Notes: generated from the letters alone by a model not told the origin. A stretch of DNA of 61,778 nt from Bacillus marinisedimentorum (GCF_001644195.2 NZ_LWBL02000019.1:1-61778); one strand, 5' to 3'; shown: positions 43,921-53,083, counted from the first letter of the stretch. A program made the numbers and translations.

Positions 43921-44697
43921 TCAAACACGTTTTTGCCTTTTAAATAAAGTCGGGGCAAGGAACAGCAGTGAAGCGATGACAATTATGCTCATCGTTACCG
44001 CAAGAACAAAGTGGTCCCCTGCTTCACCTGTTTCCAGCAGGCTGCCGGCATGCCCGGTAAGTGTGCCTGGCGACCAGAACAGCAGCGATTTCAATACACT
44101 GGACAATATCGACAGTGCCAGTACAACCCCAATGGATAAAAAGGCGATACCGAGGCTGTTTTTCATCAATGTGCTTAAAAAAATCGTAACAGTCACGACA
44201 AAAGTTAAAAACAGCCCATAAACAAAGAAACTTGAGATTGCCGGACCAGCTTCAACCGGTCCGATGAGCAACTCCGTATAGTACCATGCTGCCGCAAAAC
44301 CGAGGATGAGCGCGAGCCATGCAACCAGTACGGCAGCCGTCCACTTCGCTGTAATAAACGATGTCTTAGAAACAGGCTTTGCAAGTATAAGGCCGGCAGT
44401 CCCGGCAGTCCGCTCCGACGAAACCGCTCCCATCGAACTTAACACAAGAACAAGGACACCCATCTGGGTGAACTGGGCGAGGGCGGAGTTCATTACAGCG
44501 CCTGGAGGCGGGATCGGTATCTCAATGACCGTTCCTTCCGGCAGGTCACCGAAGTTTTCCATCAGGTCAGGCATATAGTATGACGAAATGGGCTGCATCA
44601 AGCCAAACACAGCAAATACAAGCGGTATCCAGACCCATTTGTAATTCCGCATCATTTCAACTGTTTCCTTTTTGAACAGTACGAGCCATTGTTTCAT
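43921..44697 (-). CDS. yxlG: ABC-2 type permease, YxlG-like
   Basis: A 258-residue ABC-2/NosY-type membrane protein with about six hydrophobic segments (for example WVWIPLVFAVFGLMQPISSYY; LVLVLSSMGAVSSERTAGT with the typical SSERTAGT cytosolic motif; FFVYGLFLTFVVTVTIFLSTL). It works with the ATPase just upstream (4-base ATGA overlap). Gene order E-F-G matches the B. subtilis sigY-yxlCDEFG locus, where these proteins lie with the sigma-Y regulators. SigY itself is not in this window. Confidence 0.75.
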   Translation of the reverse strand: MKQWLVLFKKETVEMMRNYKWVWIPLVFAVFGLMQPISSYYMPDLMENFGDLPEGTVIEIPIPPPGAVMNSALAQFTQMGVLVLVLSSMGAVSSERTAGTAGLILAKPVSKTSFITAKWTAAVLVAWLALILGFAAAWYYTELLIGPVEAGPAISSFFVYGLFLTFVVTVTIFLSTLMKNSLGIAFLSIGVVLALSILSSVLKSLLFWSPGTLTGHAGSLLETGEAGDHFVLAVTMSIIVIASLLFLAPTLFKRQKRV

Positions 44698-45602
44698 TTT
44701 CCTGTCACCATCTTTAAGAAGACATCTTCAAGGGTTGTCTGCCCTGCTTCGAATTTTTGCAGACTTTTCCCTGTCGCAGCAATGTCTTCAAGAATTTCTT
44801 TTTGAGCAGCAGATACATCGCTGACGACAAGCCTCGCTTTGCCTTCGTGATAATTTGTTTCCCCTGCCCAGTTCCGCTTTTCCCATGAGGCTACCAGTTC
44901 GTTCAGGTCATCTGCTGACTCTATTACAATGACAGGTTCCCGCTGGGAGCGCCTCAATTCATGAAGCGGGCCTGAAAGGACATTTTTCCCACCGGCAATG
45001 ATATAGACATCGTCGGATACTTCTTCAGCATCATGAAGGATATGGGTTGAAAATAAAATCGTTGTTTTCTTCTTTAGCTTCCGGATGAGATCCAGCACTT
45101 CATAACGGCCGATCGGATCAAGTGATGATACCGGTTCATCCATGATCAGCAATTTAGGATCATGGATAATAGCCTGAGCCAGGCCGAGGCGCTGTTTCAT
45201 CCCGCCCGAATAAGATGCGGTTTTTTTAGCCCCTGCATCCGCAAGCCCGAACATTTCCAGATAATAGGAACTCTTTTCCTGTGCTTCCCGCTTCGGGATG
45301 CCGCATAATTCTGCCGCATATTGAAGAAACTCTTTGCCGGTCATCCACGGGTAAAAAGCGGGATACTGAGGCAGATAACCTACGGCAGATCGGAAGTCCC
45401 CTCCTTCTTGTCCTTTGAATGTGATCCGGCCGCCGTCTTTTTCAAGAAGGCCTGTCAAAATGTTTAATGTTGTTGTTTTGCCAGCGCCATTTGGGCCCAG
45501 CAGGGCCGTACAGCTCCCCTCTTCAATTGTCAGCTCCAAATCATCGAGCACCTTTTGTCCATTGAAAGATTTTACAAGTCTTTCGGCTTTCAAGAGTGAC
45601 AT
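44694..45602 (-). CDS. yxlF: ABC transporter ATP-binding protein, YxlF-like
   Basis: A 302-residue ABC ATPase. Walker A GPNGAGKTTT near residue 36, Q-loop YLPQYPAF near 75, signature YSGGMKQRLG near 134, Walker B KLLIMDEPVSSLDP near 154 and H-loop STHILHD near 190, followed by a ~90-residue C-terminal domain. It pairs with the YxlG-like permease. Upstream the stop of yxlE overlaps its ATG by one base (TAATG). Transported substrate unknown. Confidence 0.85.
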   Translation of the reverse strand: MSLLKAERLVKSFNGQKVLDDLELTIEEGSCTALLGPNGAGKTTTLNILTGLLEKDGGRITFKGQEGGDFRSAVGYLPQYPAFYPWMTGKEFLQYAAELCGIPKREAQEKSSYYLEMFGLADAGAKKTASYSGGMKQRLGLAQAIIHDPKLLIMDEPVSSLDPIGRYEVLDLIRKLKKKTTILFSTHILHDAEEVSDDVYIIAGGKNVLSGPLHELRRSQREPVIVIESADDLNELVASWEKRNWAGETNYHEGKARLVVSDVSAAQKEILEDIAATGKSLQKFEAGQTTLEDVFLKMVTGK

Positions 45603-45790
45603 TACGCTTTCCGCCTTCCAAACAGGAAATAGATGACCGGCCCAATCAAGTTAATGAATATGATGACAAACACCCAAATAATTTTCGAGCCATTCGTCTG
45701 TTCGGCTTTCGCCAGGTCGACAAGCGCCAGTACCATGAGCAGCAGTTGTATGACGAGCAGCGGTGCGATTAATCCCCAATTGATATCCAT
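45602..45790 (-). CDS. yxlE: Small PLDc_N membrane protein, YxlE-like
   Basis: A 62-residue membrane protein with two hydrophobic helices (IAPLLVIQLLLMVLALVDL; KIIWVFVIIFINLIGPVIYFLF) and a short basic end, GRRKA. This is the N-terminal domain of cardiolipin synthase-type phospholipase D proteins standing alone, as in YxlE. It is first in the yxlEFG-like unit; AATGGGGTGGGAAT precedes its ATG. In B. subtilis YxlE acts negatively on SigY; here no sigma factor is nearby. Confidence 0.8.
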   Translation of the reverse strand: MDINWGLIAPLLVIQLLLMVLALVDLAKAEQTNGSKIIWVFVIIFINLIGPVIYFLFGRRKA

Positions 45791-45806
45791 ATTCCCACCC
45801 CATTTG

Positions 45807-45836
45807 TATTTAGATAATTAGATAATCTTCTAAATA
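45807..45836. promoter_or_regulatory. Palindrome upstream of yxlE, possible operator
   Basis: Arms TATTTAGA (45807-45814) and TCTAAATA (45829-45836) with a repeated TAGATAAT inside (TTAGATAATTAGATAAT). It lies 17 bases upstream of yxlE and could be bound by a GntR- or MarR-type repressor; none is encoded beside it. Confidence 0.4.
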
Positions 45837-45980
45837 ATACTTTACGCTCCGAGTTTCTTTCTGTCAACGTTTTCATTAAATATTCACATTGTTTCCCCTA
45901 ATCAAGTTGATACGTTCTTTAAGTCGATTATGCTAGAATTATGGAAAACAGGATTTGATTCCGAAACGAAAGGAAGACAA

Positions 45981-46568
45981 ATGATGAATCAGCGCACACG
46001 CACTTTTGCAGCATTGGCAGCAGCACTTTTCCTCCTTGCTCTGACAGCCTGCGGCGGCAGCAATTTTGACGGTGATTTCAGCTATGAAGTACAGGACTTC
46101 TCGTATGTGAACCAGAATAGCGAAAAAGTGTCACTTGACGATCTCAAAGGAAAACCATGGCTGGCCGATTTTGTTTTCACAAACTGCAACACCGTATGTC
46201 CGCCCATGACAGCGAACATGTCGCGCATACAGGAAAAACTGAAGAAAGAAAACATCGATATGCAAATTGTTTCCTTCAGTGTTGACCCTGAGGTTGATAC
46301 ACCTGAAACATTAAAGGCGTTCGGTGACAAATTTGATGCCGATTACGACAGCTGGCATTTCCTTACCGGCTATGACCAGGAAGAAATTGTCACACTTGCC
46401 CGCAAATCATTCAAAACCCTGGTTCAAAATGACCCAAGTTCTGACCAGGTTATTCACGGCACCTCTTTTTACCTTGTTGACCAGGAAGGAAACGCTGTAA
46501 AAAGCTATGATGGGCTGGATGTTCCATATGAAGAAATCATCGATGATGCAAAAGCCATCACAAAATAA
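45981..46568 (+). CDS. ypmQ: SCO1/SenC family lipoprotein
   Basis: A 195-residue lipoprotein: lipobox LALTAC then GGSN, followed by a thioredoxin-like SCO domain. The copper-binding CxxxC is in FTNCNTVCPP and the distal His is in QVIHGTSFYLVD. SCO proteins carry copper to, or reduce, the CuA site of cytochrome c oxidase; B. subtilis YpmQ does this for the caa3 oxidase. Start at the ATG(s) behind AAAGGAAGACAA; two adjacent ATG codons leave the first residue open. Monocistronic. Below it, a GCAGCGGCA/TGCTGCCGC hairpin (46655-46680) lacks a T run. Confidence 0.88.
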   Translation: MMNQRTRTFAALAAALFLLALTACGGSNFDGDFSYEVQDFSYVNQNSEKVSLDDLKGKPWLADFVFTNCNTVCPPMTANMSRIQEKLKKENIDMQIVSFSVDPEVDTPETLKAFGDKFDADYDSWHFLTGYDQEEIVTLARKSFKTLVQNDPSSDQVIHGTSFYLVDQEGNAVKSYDGLDVPYEEIIDDAKAITK

Positions 46569-46720
46569 TGAAAAAGCTTGAAAAAATTACCTGAGACGTA
46601 TAAATGACTGAAAAATTCCTTTATAATAATAAATACGACAGGCTTTTAAACTTTGTGGCAGCGGCATTACTGCTGCCGCAGAGGCAGTTCAGACACCAAT
46701 AATTGAAAGGAGTTCCCGCC

Positions 46721-47206
46721 ATGCAATCACACCAATCAGGCCGCAGCAAAAAACAGCAGAATGAGCTGCCCCCCGCTAATCCTGATAACCTTGCAAAAGC
46801 TGTGTACACCGTTAACCGCCACGCCAAGACAGCGCCCAACCCCAAATTTCTTTACTCGTTAAAAAAGAAATCGCTTCAAAAGCTGCTGAAAGAAGGAAAA
46901 GCCAGGAAGATCGGCCTGCACTTTTCCCCGAATCCGAAATACAGCCAGCAGCAATCAGACCTCCTCGTGTCTGTAGGAGAGTATTACTTTCATATGCCAC
47001 CTGTAAAGGAAGACTTCCAAACACTTGAACACCTGGGCAAGACAAGCCAGTCATACCGTAATCCAAAAGCTCAAATGCCGCTGAACCAGGCAAAAAAACT
47101 GCTGGAACGGTATACAGGTTACAAAGAAAAGGATGAAACTCATCCGCCCAAACAAAAAAAGTATGAAAAACCCGTCTTTAAACGGCTCGGTGAGTCTTAC
47201 CGCTGA
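46721..47206 (+). CDS. ykyB: YkyB family protein
   Basis: A 161-residue protein nearly identical in its core to B. subtilis YkyB: VNRHAKTAPNPKFLY, QKLLKEGKARKIGLHFS, NPKYSQQQSDLLVSVGEYYFHMPP, SYRNPKAQM and KPVFKRLGESY. The function is unknown; the family is confined to Bacillales. An N-terminal extension (QSHQSGRSKKQQNELPP) is longer than in B. subtilis. The ATG follows GAAAGGAGTTCCCGCC, so I do not use the ATG six codons upstream. In B. subtilis it sits near ykuF and ykuL; here it is 16 kb from fadH (ykuF) and 40 kb from darB. Confidence 0.92.
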   Translation: MQSHQSGRSKKQQNELPPANPDNLAKAVYTVNRHAKTAPNPKFLYSLKKKSLQKLLKEGKARKIGLHFSPNPKYSQQQSDLLVSVGEYYFHMPPVKEDFQTLEHLGKTSQSYRNPKAQMPLNQAKKLLERYTGYKEKDETHPPKQKKYEKPVFKRLGESYR

Positions 47207-47222
47207 ACACTGTTCTTTATCA

Positions 47223-47251
47223 GGAAACCGGAAAACCCGGTTTCCTTTTTT
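47223..47251 (+). terminator. Terminator of ykyB
   Basis: GGAAACCGG-AAAAC-CCGGTTTCC followed by TTTTTT; it may also stop the converging ABC operon. Confidence 0.8.
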
Positions 47252-47274
47252 ACTGCTTAATTTGCAGAACCTGA

Positions 47275-48444
47275 TCATCGTTTTTCGAGTATGAAAATAC
47301 CCGCTCCGGCCATAGCGGCCCCCATGCCGGCCATGATGAGTGCTGGCTGTACGACTCCTTGCAGGCCTTCATGATAAAGGGCTACCGCTTTCATGCCTTC
47401 CACCGCATAAGAGAGCGGAATCAGCTTAGAGATCCAGATTAAAATATCTGATGTCACGATTTCAATCGGCCAGTAAGCGCCCCCCAGCATAGCGCTCGAT
47501 ACCGCAATCAAAGGAACGATGCTGCTCAGCTGCTTCATATTTTTCACAAACGCGGAAAGCAGAAGACCGAGTGCAGTAATAGCGAACACGAACGGAAGCA
47601 TCACCGCAAAAATCAATCCCCAGCTGTCCCCCCAGTCGAATCGGAACACATATTTCCACAAGGCAGCGAGCAGGATCACCTGAAAGGTACCGATCAAAAA
47701 ACTGTAAAAGAAATTTCCGGCATATATTTCCCACCTGGTAACCGGTGAGACGACAAGCCGGCTGAAAATCCCCTTTTCCCTGTCTTCGACCAGCTCCCCG
47801 ACTGAAAAAATAACGGTGAACATGACGAAGAAAAGCGTGAAGCCGAGTGAGGATTGGAGCTGCTGATCATAAAGGAACCCGCCTTCTTCCTCAACGGTTC
47901 CGGTATGGACTGCAAAAGCCGGCGTACTGCGTTTTTCATAAGAGTATGCCGCTAATGCAGCCTGCCTGACAGTCGCCTCCGCCGCTCCTGTGCCTTCAGC
48001 AAGCCCGGCTGTAATGAGAGACACTGTATATTGCTCATCAGCCAATTCGCGAGCTTCCTGCAAGACTTCGTTTTGAGCTGAATAAAAAACCTGGCTTTCT
48101 TTCACCTTCAATACACGGATACTTGCCTTGCTGCCCGAACGTATATCCTCTTGAAACCCGTTCGGGATGATAAATGCAGCTTCTGCATTTCCCGCCGTTA
48201 CTTCATCCTCTGCTGTTTGCTTCTCCATAGTTTCAAATGTAAAGACATCCGATTCGCTGAGTGCTGATATCAGTTTCCTGGAAAGCTCTGTTTCATCTTC
48301 ATCCACAATCGGCACAGTCACTCTGTATTCCGTATTGGCAAAACCGAAAGCAGCCGTGAAGGCAACCGGAAGAATCAACATAAGCAAAAACGTTTTCGGA
48401 TTGTGTTTGAAATTCATGAGCCTTGCCCATAAAACCGCTCTCAT
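47275..48444 (-). CDS. ABC-2 permease, LnrN/YfiN-like
   Basis: A 389-residue ABC-2 membrane protein: one N-terminal TM (FLLMLILPVAFTAAFGF), a ~170-residue extracytoplasmic domain, then five TM segments in the C-terminal half (for example LLYDQQLQSSLGFTLFFVMFTVIF; GNFFYSFLIGTFQVILLAALW; SSIVPLIAVSSAMLGGAYWPIEI). The shape is that of drug- or lipid-export permeases. Third gene of an ATPase-permease-permease operon that resembles B. subtilis lnrLMN (yfiLMN), the linearmycin resistance exporter. No two-component regulator lies beside it. Confidence 0.75.
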   Translation of the reverse strand: MRAVLWARLMNFKHNPKTFLLMLILPVAFTAAFGFANTEYRVTVPIVDEDETELSRKLISALSESDVFTFETMEKQTAEDEVTAGNAEAAFIIPNGFQEDIRSGSKASIRVLKVKESQVFYSAQNEVLQEARELADEQYTVSLITAGLAEGTGAAEATVRQAALAAYSYEKRSTPAFAVHTGTVEEEGGFLYDQQLQSSLGFTLFFVMFTVIFSVGELVEDREKGIFSRLVVSPVTRWEIYAGNFFYSFLIGTFQVILLAALWKYVFRFDWGDSWGLIFAVMLPFVFAITALGLLLSAFVKNMKQLSSIVPLIAVSSAMLGGAYWPIEIVTSDILIWISKLIPLSYAVEGMKAVALYHEGLQGVVQPALIMAGMGAAMAGAGIFILEKR

Positions 48445-49772
48445 GTCATGTCCCCCTTCCTGGCATGAACATAAAACACCAGTGAGCCTGCCAGAAACAG
48501 TACGCCGGCAGAAGCTGCAAACCCGGCCAGATACATGTAAAGGTCAGATAACGGATAGCCCTGCATCGTTTTCATAAAAGCCTGCAAGCCCATGCCGTTA
48601 GGTGTCCACTTACCTGCAATAGCCATTGCTTCAGGGAGCTGGCTGATCGGGATGAAGCTTCCGCCTATCAGCGCCATGACCTGAATGCCTGCATTTTCGA
48701 AAAAAGCTGTTGCTTTCCCATTATCATTTTTGAAATTCAAACCGGCTAGAATCATGGAAAAGCCGCCGACTGACAATGACATGAGTAAAACGAGAATCAC
48801 TACCTGCCCCCAGGCTCCCCACTCAATTCCAAAAGCAATCTTTGTTCCAATGATCAAAACACTTAGCTGGAGGGCAGCAAGAACAGCACCGCTTAAAAAC
48901 GTTCCGGCGGCAATCCGGTGCAATCCGGCGCCGCCTGCTATCATGCGCTGAAGGGTGAAATTCTTCTTCTCTTCCAGGAAAGACTGTGAAACGGCTCCGG
49001 CGGTAAAAAGCATAAACATTACACTCATGGCAGCCGCGTAATATTGAAATCCATCCAGCGGTTCCCTGGCAGGCACTCTTTCCTCGGTCAGCTCGATCAC
49101 CGTTTTGGATTGTAATACTTCTTCCATGAAAAACGGCAGCCCAGCAAAGCCCGCTTCCGACGCATCGATTTCAGCCGCCGTCGCAAGATAAGCATTTTTA
49201 GCCGCTGCAGCATCTGCCAGGCCATCCGTGAACCGTTTTACAAGATCTTCCGCAATCATCCCGCCGAACCCTGACTCAGAACGTTTTTCGAACCTGATGT
49301 CCACTTGTTCGCCATCACCTGTTACAAATTGAAGCAAAGACTTGTAATAAAAATGTTCCGGAAAGGTTACGACCGCTGTCAATTCGCCGTCCTTCAGCAT
49401 CGCTTCCGCTTCTTCGGCTGAGAGCTCTTCATATTGCAAAAATTCCCGGACCTGCCTGTTTTCAAGGACAGCGTTTTTGAACTGGCTATATAGATCCATT
49501 TGCTCAGGTAATCGCTGATCAGAAAGCAGCACCATTGCCCCGGGCAAACTGTCGGCTATTTTATGCTGGAATCGTTCAATATCTGCTTCTTTATCCGCTT
49601 CCATTACGACCCCGAGCTTGATATCAATATTCCCCGCAGGCGCATCCATGAACTTTCCAATTGAAAAACCAAGTATTGCCGTCAGGACAAACGGCATCAG
49701 CAGGATGATCAGCAGCGTCTTTTTGTCTCTTATGATACGCTTCATATCTTTCAGAATGAGATTTCCAATCAT
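48441..49772 (-). CDS. ABC-2 permease, LnrM/YfiM-like
   Basis: A 443-residue ABC-2 permease with the same plan as its neighbour: TM near residue 20-40, a large outer domain to ~230, then five or six TM helices (YYAAAMSVMFMLFTAGAVSQ; VVILVLLMSLSVGGFSMIL; GIQVMALIGGSFIPISQLPEAMA). It overlaps the next permease gene by 4 bases, so two different permeases likely form one heteromeric channel with the ATPase. Substrate unknown; resistance to membrane-acting agents is the best guess by analogy. Confidence 0.75.
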   Translation of the reverse strand: MIGNLILKDMKRIIRDKKTLLIILLMPFVLTAILGFSIGKFMDAPAGNIDIKLGVVMEADKEADIERFQHKIADSLPGAMVLLSDQRLPEQMDLYSQFKNAVLENRQVREFLQYEELSAEEAEAMLKDGELTAVVTFPEHFYYKSLLQFVTGDGEQVDIRFEKRSESGFGGMIAEDLVKRFTDGLADAAAAKNAYLATAAEIDASEAGFAGLPFFMEEVLQSKTVIELTEERVPAREPLDGFQYYAAAMSVMFMLFTAGAVSQSFLEEKKNFTLQRMIAGGAGLHRIAAGTFLSGAVLAALQLSVLIIGTKIAFGIEWGAWGQVVILVLLMSLSVGGFSMILAGLNFKNDNGKATAFFENAGIQVMALIGGSFIPISQLPEAMAIAGKWTPNGMGLQAFMKTMQGYPLSDLYMYLAGFAASAGVLFLAGSLVFYVHARKGDMT

Positions 49773-49783
49773 CGTGTATCCCC

Positions 49784-50722
49784 CTAATCTCTTAGCGCCC
49801 GCCCCGTCATATAAAGGAAAACATCTTCAAGCGTCGGTTTTTTCACCTGGACAGATATCAAGTCGGCCCCGGTTTTCTCGGCAGCTGAGAGGATAAGTCT
49901 CAGGAGGCCGCTGTTTTTGTCTCCAGCCAGCTCATAAAGGCCTTCCGCTTTTTTTTGGACGCTTTTCATCTCCTGCATCTCCCTCAGGGTATTGATAAAC
50001 TTTACATTATCTTCTTCTATCGCAAGTTCGACGATATCACTTCCCGAAACTTCATCTTTCAGCTGTTCCTTCGTGCCAGCGGCAATCATTCTCCCCTTAT
50101 CCATTATGTAAATGCGGTCACAGAGAAACTCCACTTCTTCCATATAGTGACTGGTGTATAAAATCGTCATCCCTTGACGGTTCAGACGCTTGACTGTTTC
50201 CAGAATATGATTACGCGATTGGGGATCGATGCCTACAGTCGGCTCATCCATTACAAGCAGCTTTGGATTATGCAGCAGAGCCGCACCGATGTTAAGCCGT
50301 CTTTTCATTCCCCCTGAATAAGTGCCCACTTTCGATTTCAGCTTTTCATGAAGTCCGATGATTTCTGCAACCGCCTTAATCTTTTCCTTCAGCTCCACCC
50401 CTTTAAGCCCGTGAACTTTTCCGAAAAACGCTAAATTTTCAAAACCGGTAAGTTCCGGATAAAGCGCAATATCCTGTGGCACCACTCCTAAAAGGGTGCG
50501 GAGCTTTTGCGGATTGGCTTTGATATCCTCTCCGCGAAGCAGAATCTCTCCGCTTGTTGGTTTTAATAAGGATGTAATCATATTGATTGTCGTTGATTTC
50601 CCTGCGCCGTTGGGGCCCAGAAATCCTAAAATTTCCCCCTCCTCAATATAGAAATCGATGCCGGCTACCGCATTGACGTCCTTGAATGTTTTTGCCAGAC
50701 CTGTTGCTTCCATCAGTTTCAT
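49784..50722 (-). CDS. ABC ATP-binding protein, LnrL/YfiL-like
   Basis: A 312-residue ABC ATPase of the drug-resistance (DrrA-like) group: Walker [10 protein letters not shown] near residue 38, Q-loop [12 protein letters not shown] near 78, signature [12 protein letters not shown] near 135, Walker [16 protein letters not shown] near 155, H-loop [10 protein letters not shown] near 192, then a ~90-residue C-terminal tail ending [13 protein letters not shown]. First gene of the operon, with two permeases below it (11-base gap, then a 4-base overlap). GGGAGTGATAAGCG precedes the ATG. Confidence 0.85.
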   Translation of the reverse strand: MKLMEATGLAKTFKDVNAVAGIDFYIEEGEILGFLGPNGAGKSTTINMITSLLKPTSGEILLRGEDIKANPQKLRTLLGVVPQDIALYPELTGFENLAFFGKVHGLKGVELKEKIKAVAEIIGLHEKLKSKVGTYSGGMKRRLNIGAALLHNPKLLVMDEPTVGIDPQSRNHILETVKRLNRQGMTILYTSHYMEEVEFLCDRIYIMDKGRMIAAGTKEQLKDEVSGSDIVELAIEEDNVKFINTLREMQEMKSVQKKAEGLYELAGDKNSGLLRLILSAAEKTGADLISVQVKKPTLEDVFLYMTGRALRD

Positions 50723-50903
50723 CGCTTATCACTCCCTGCTCGTTGAACTGCTGAGTCGATTAAATGAGTCTATTTTACCAAATCTGATATGGTATTCTAC
50801 TAAACATCTGTTTTTCCTTTGCATCCAAAAACTCTTTTGTTTACTTTTTATGGACGTGGATAAATATTATAGGTACATACTGACAACCAAAAGGAGCCTG
50901 CCC

Positions 50904-51785
50904 ATGAAAAAAGCAGCGATTATCCAAAATCCCGCATCCGGAAACCGGAAGATGCATGAAGCCATTCCTGAGATAAAAAAACAGCTTCTTTCAAAATACG
51001 ATGACGTTGAAATCTTTGAAACAAAGAAGCCTGGCGACGGTGCGGCCCTCGTTTCCGAATATCACAAAAGCTTTGATTCCATCATCGGTGCAGGCGGAGA
51101 CGGCACAGTCTATGAACTGGTCAATGCCTTATCACAGTTAGAAGACAGACCGGTTTTCGGGATTCTTCCCGGCGGAACCTGTAATGACTTTGCACGTTCC
51201 CTTAATATGCCCTTCGACCCTGAAGGAGCGGCCCGTACCATAGTAGAGGGGGCACGATTTAACATCGATATCGGAAAAGCGGACGATCGGTTTTTTTCTA
51301 ACTTTTGGGGAATCGGCCTGATCACAACTGTTTCACAGGAAGTGGATTCTGAAATTAAATCATCTTTCGGCAGGCTTGCCTACTATCTTTCCGCTCTTCA
51401 AAACGCTGCCAGCGGTGAAGCGTTCCGCCTTCAAGTCAGCTCTCCAGATGGACAGTTTGACGGTGAAGCCATTCTTGCAATTGCAGGAAATGGCCCATAC
51501 ACCGGCGGAATGCGCACCTTTTTTCCAAACTGCAGCACCATGGATGGAAAGCTGGATGTCCTCATTGTCAAAAATGCTTCCATGAAAGCACTCTGGAATC
51601 TGTTCCAGCATCGTTTATCAGCAGAAAAGGCTGAAAGTGACGAAATTGTCTATTTCCAGACCAGGGAGCTTCAGATTAATACCGATCCTGTACTTACAGT
51701 CGATACAGACGGTGAACGATCGGACACTACACCTGCATCCATCCATCTTCTTCCTTCATTTTTGAGCGTCATCGGCAGTAAATGA
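50904..51785 (+). CDS. Diacylglycerol/lipid kinase family protein
   Basis: A 293-residue kinase of the DagK/YegS/BmrU group that phosphorylates diacylglycerol or a related lipid. NPASGNRK is at residue 9, the nucleotide-binding GAGGDGTVYE near 61, and LPGGTCNDFARSL near 90. The C-terminal beta-sandwich carries VDTDGE near 274. ATG set by CAAAAGGAGCCTGCCC; the frame is open further upstream across the divergent promoter but without support. It is transcribed divergently from the LnrLMN-like operon and meets a small membrane protein gene tail-to-tail with an 8-base gap. Confidence 0.85.
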   Translation: MKKAAIIQNPASGNRKMHEAIPEIKKQLLSKYDDVEIFETKKPGDGAALVSEYHKSFDSIIGAGGDGTVYELVNALSQLEDRPVFGILPGGTCNDFARSLNMPFDPEGAARTIVEGARFNIDIGKADDRFFSNFWGIGLITTVSQEVDSEIKSSFGRLAYYLSALQNAASGEAFRLQVSSPDGQFDGEAILAIAGNGPYTGGMRTFFPNCSTMDGKLDVLIVKNASMKALWNLFQHRLSAEKAESDEIVYFQTRELQINTDPVLTVDTDGERSDTTPASIHLLPSFLSVIGSK

Positions 51786-51792
51786 AGAAGGG

Positions 51793-52014
51793 TCAGTCCC
51801 TCCTGATAATCAAATAAATAATTAATCCGAGAATAGGAAAAAACAACGTTCCAACCAGCACAACAATTGCATACTCTTTACTGTTTCCATGCCGGAGTGA
51901 ATCCCGGTATGCCCAGATACTCGTAACAATATTCAAGATGATCAACCCTGCCCCGAACAGCAGGAACAAACCTGCGACAGCGCCAAATGATGCAACAACT
52001 GCAAGACTAAGCAC
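51793..52014 (-). CDS. Small membrane protein, PLDc_N-like
   Basis: A 73-residue protein with two hydrophobic helices (VVASFGAVAGLFLLFGAGLIILNIV; YAIVVLVGTLFFPILGLIIYLII) and an IRRD end. The pattern, a short polar turn (YRDSLRHGNSKE) between two TMs and a FFPILGLIIY segment, is like PLDc_N-type small proteins. Starts at GTG, behind GGGGGGAGTCATT. Function unknown. Confidence 0.65.
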   Translation of the reverse strand: MLSLAVVASFGAVAGLFLLFGAGLIILNIVTSIWAYRDSLRHGNSKEYAIVVLVGTLFFPILGLIIYLIIRRD

Positions 52015-52230
52015 AATGACTCCCCCCTTTTTTCATTACTCTATTCTACGGGAATCAGGAAAATAAGTTTCAGTGTTTTTGTCTATAATTATTACCCTCT
52101 TCCTTGCATACGTTTTTTCGATAAATGTAATAATAAGGATATGGAAGCTTCCTATGTTGGACTTCAGCAAATTTCCGCGGTACTATTTGCATTCGATCCG
52201 AACTGAAAGTATAAGGAGGATTGGCAGGAT

Positions 52231-52752
52231 ATGATTTTTGTTCTCCCGATTGCAGCGGTGTCTGTTGTAATGATTGTGATATACACAGGCTCCTTTATTC
52301 CCCCGCATTTTCATATTAAGTACTCAGAAAACTACAGCGTATCTTCGGAAATCATCTGGAACACCCTTATAAATATGGACCGGATGGCCGAGCGCAGCCG
52401 ATTCGCGAAGCGGGTTGAACGAATCGGGAAAAATCATCTCGGGTTTCCAATCTGGCGCGAGTATAGTGGATTTGGTGTATGGTCTGAATTTGAAATCATC
52501 GGAAAGATACCATCAAAAAAGCTGACCATCAATTTACTAGACAGCAGTTACGGCATAAAGGGGAAGTGGAGCTACGAATTGGATGAAAAGGACGGAAAAA
52601 CAACTGTCACCATAACTGAAAACAGTGAAATTCACCAGTTTACGGTGCGGCTTCCGCTTATTTTGACCGGCAGGGATTTTCATACAAGGAAGCGATTCAG
52701 AATCCTTGAAAAATCGCTGTCACATCCGGATAGCATACTTACAAGCCACTGA
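52231..52752 (+). CDS. Membrane-anchored SRPBCC (START-like) protein
   Basis: A 173-residue protein: N-terminal TM helix (VLPIAAVSVVMIVIYTGSFI), then a SRPBCC/polyketide cyclase-like fold (VSSEIIWNTLINMDRMAER, FEIIGKIPSKKLTINLLD, GIKGKWSYELDEKDGKTTVTITE, RDFHTRKRFRILEKSL). Such folds bind lipids or other hydrophobic compounds. ATG behind AAGGAGGATTGGCAGGAT. Single gene with a strong terminator. Confidence 0.65.
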   Translation: MIFVLPIAAVSVVMIVIYTGSFIPPHFHIKYSENYSVSSEIIWNTLINMDRMAERSRFAKRVERIGKNHLGFPIWREYSGFGVWSEFEIIGKIPSKKLTINLLDSSYGIKGKWSYELDEKDGKTTVTITENSEIHQFTVRLPLILTGRDFHTRKRFRILEKSLSHPDSILTSH

Positions 52753-52772
52753 CAGGATTCATACATCAATCA

Positions 52773-52813
52773 AAAGAAGGCGCGCGGCTGCATTAAAGCC
52801 GGGCGCCTTCTTT
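52773..52813 (+). terminator. Terminator of the SRPBCC gene
   Basis: AAGAAGGCGC-loop-GCGCCTTCTT followed by TGTG; strong hairpin with a short T run. The rest of the 384-bp gap to narI holds no recognised gene. Confidence 0.7.
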
Positions 52814-53083
52814 GTGTTGACATGGGTGAATTCGCTTTTGTTTTTTTCCGTTTGGCCCTTCCTGGCTGCTTGTATGATTTCCTGAACCGGAAAACACAGG
52901 CCGCGCTCACCTTAGTGAACGTTACAGTTTTCCGTGAAAGGGGAATCGAGCTATGTTTCCGCTGACATGTTAATAAGACTTCCATGCAGAGAGAGCGTTT
53001 ACCTGAGCAGGTAAGCTCATCATTAATCGGAAGCAGGATAGGCGGTTTGCAGGCCGTCCGGCAGCTCTAATGAATTGACTAAA

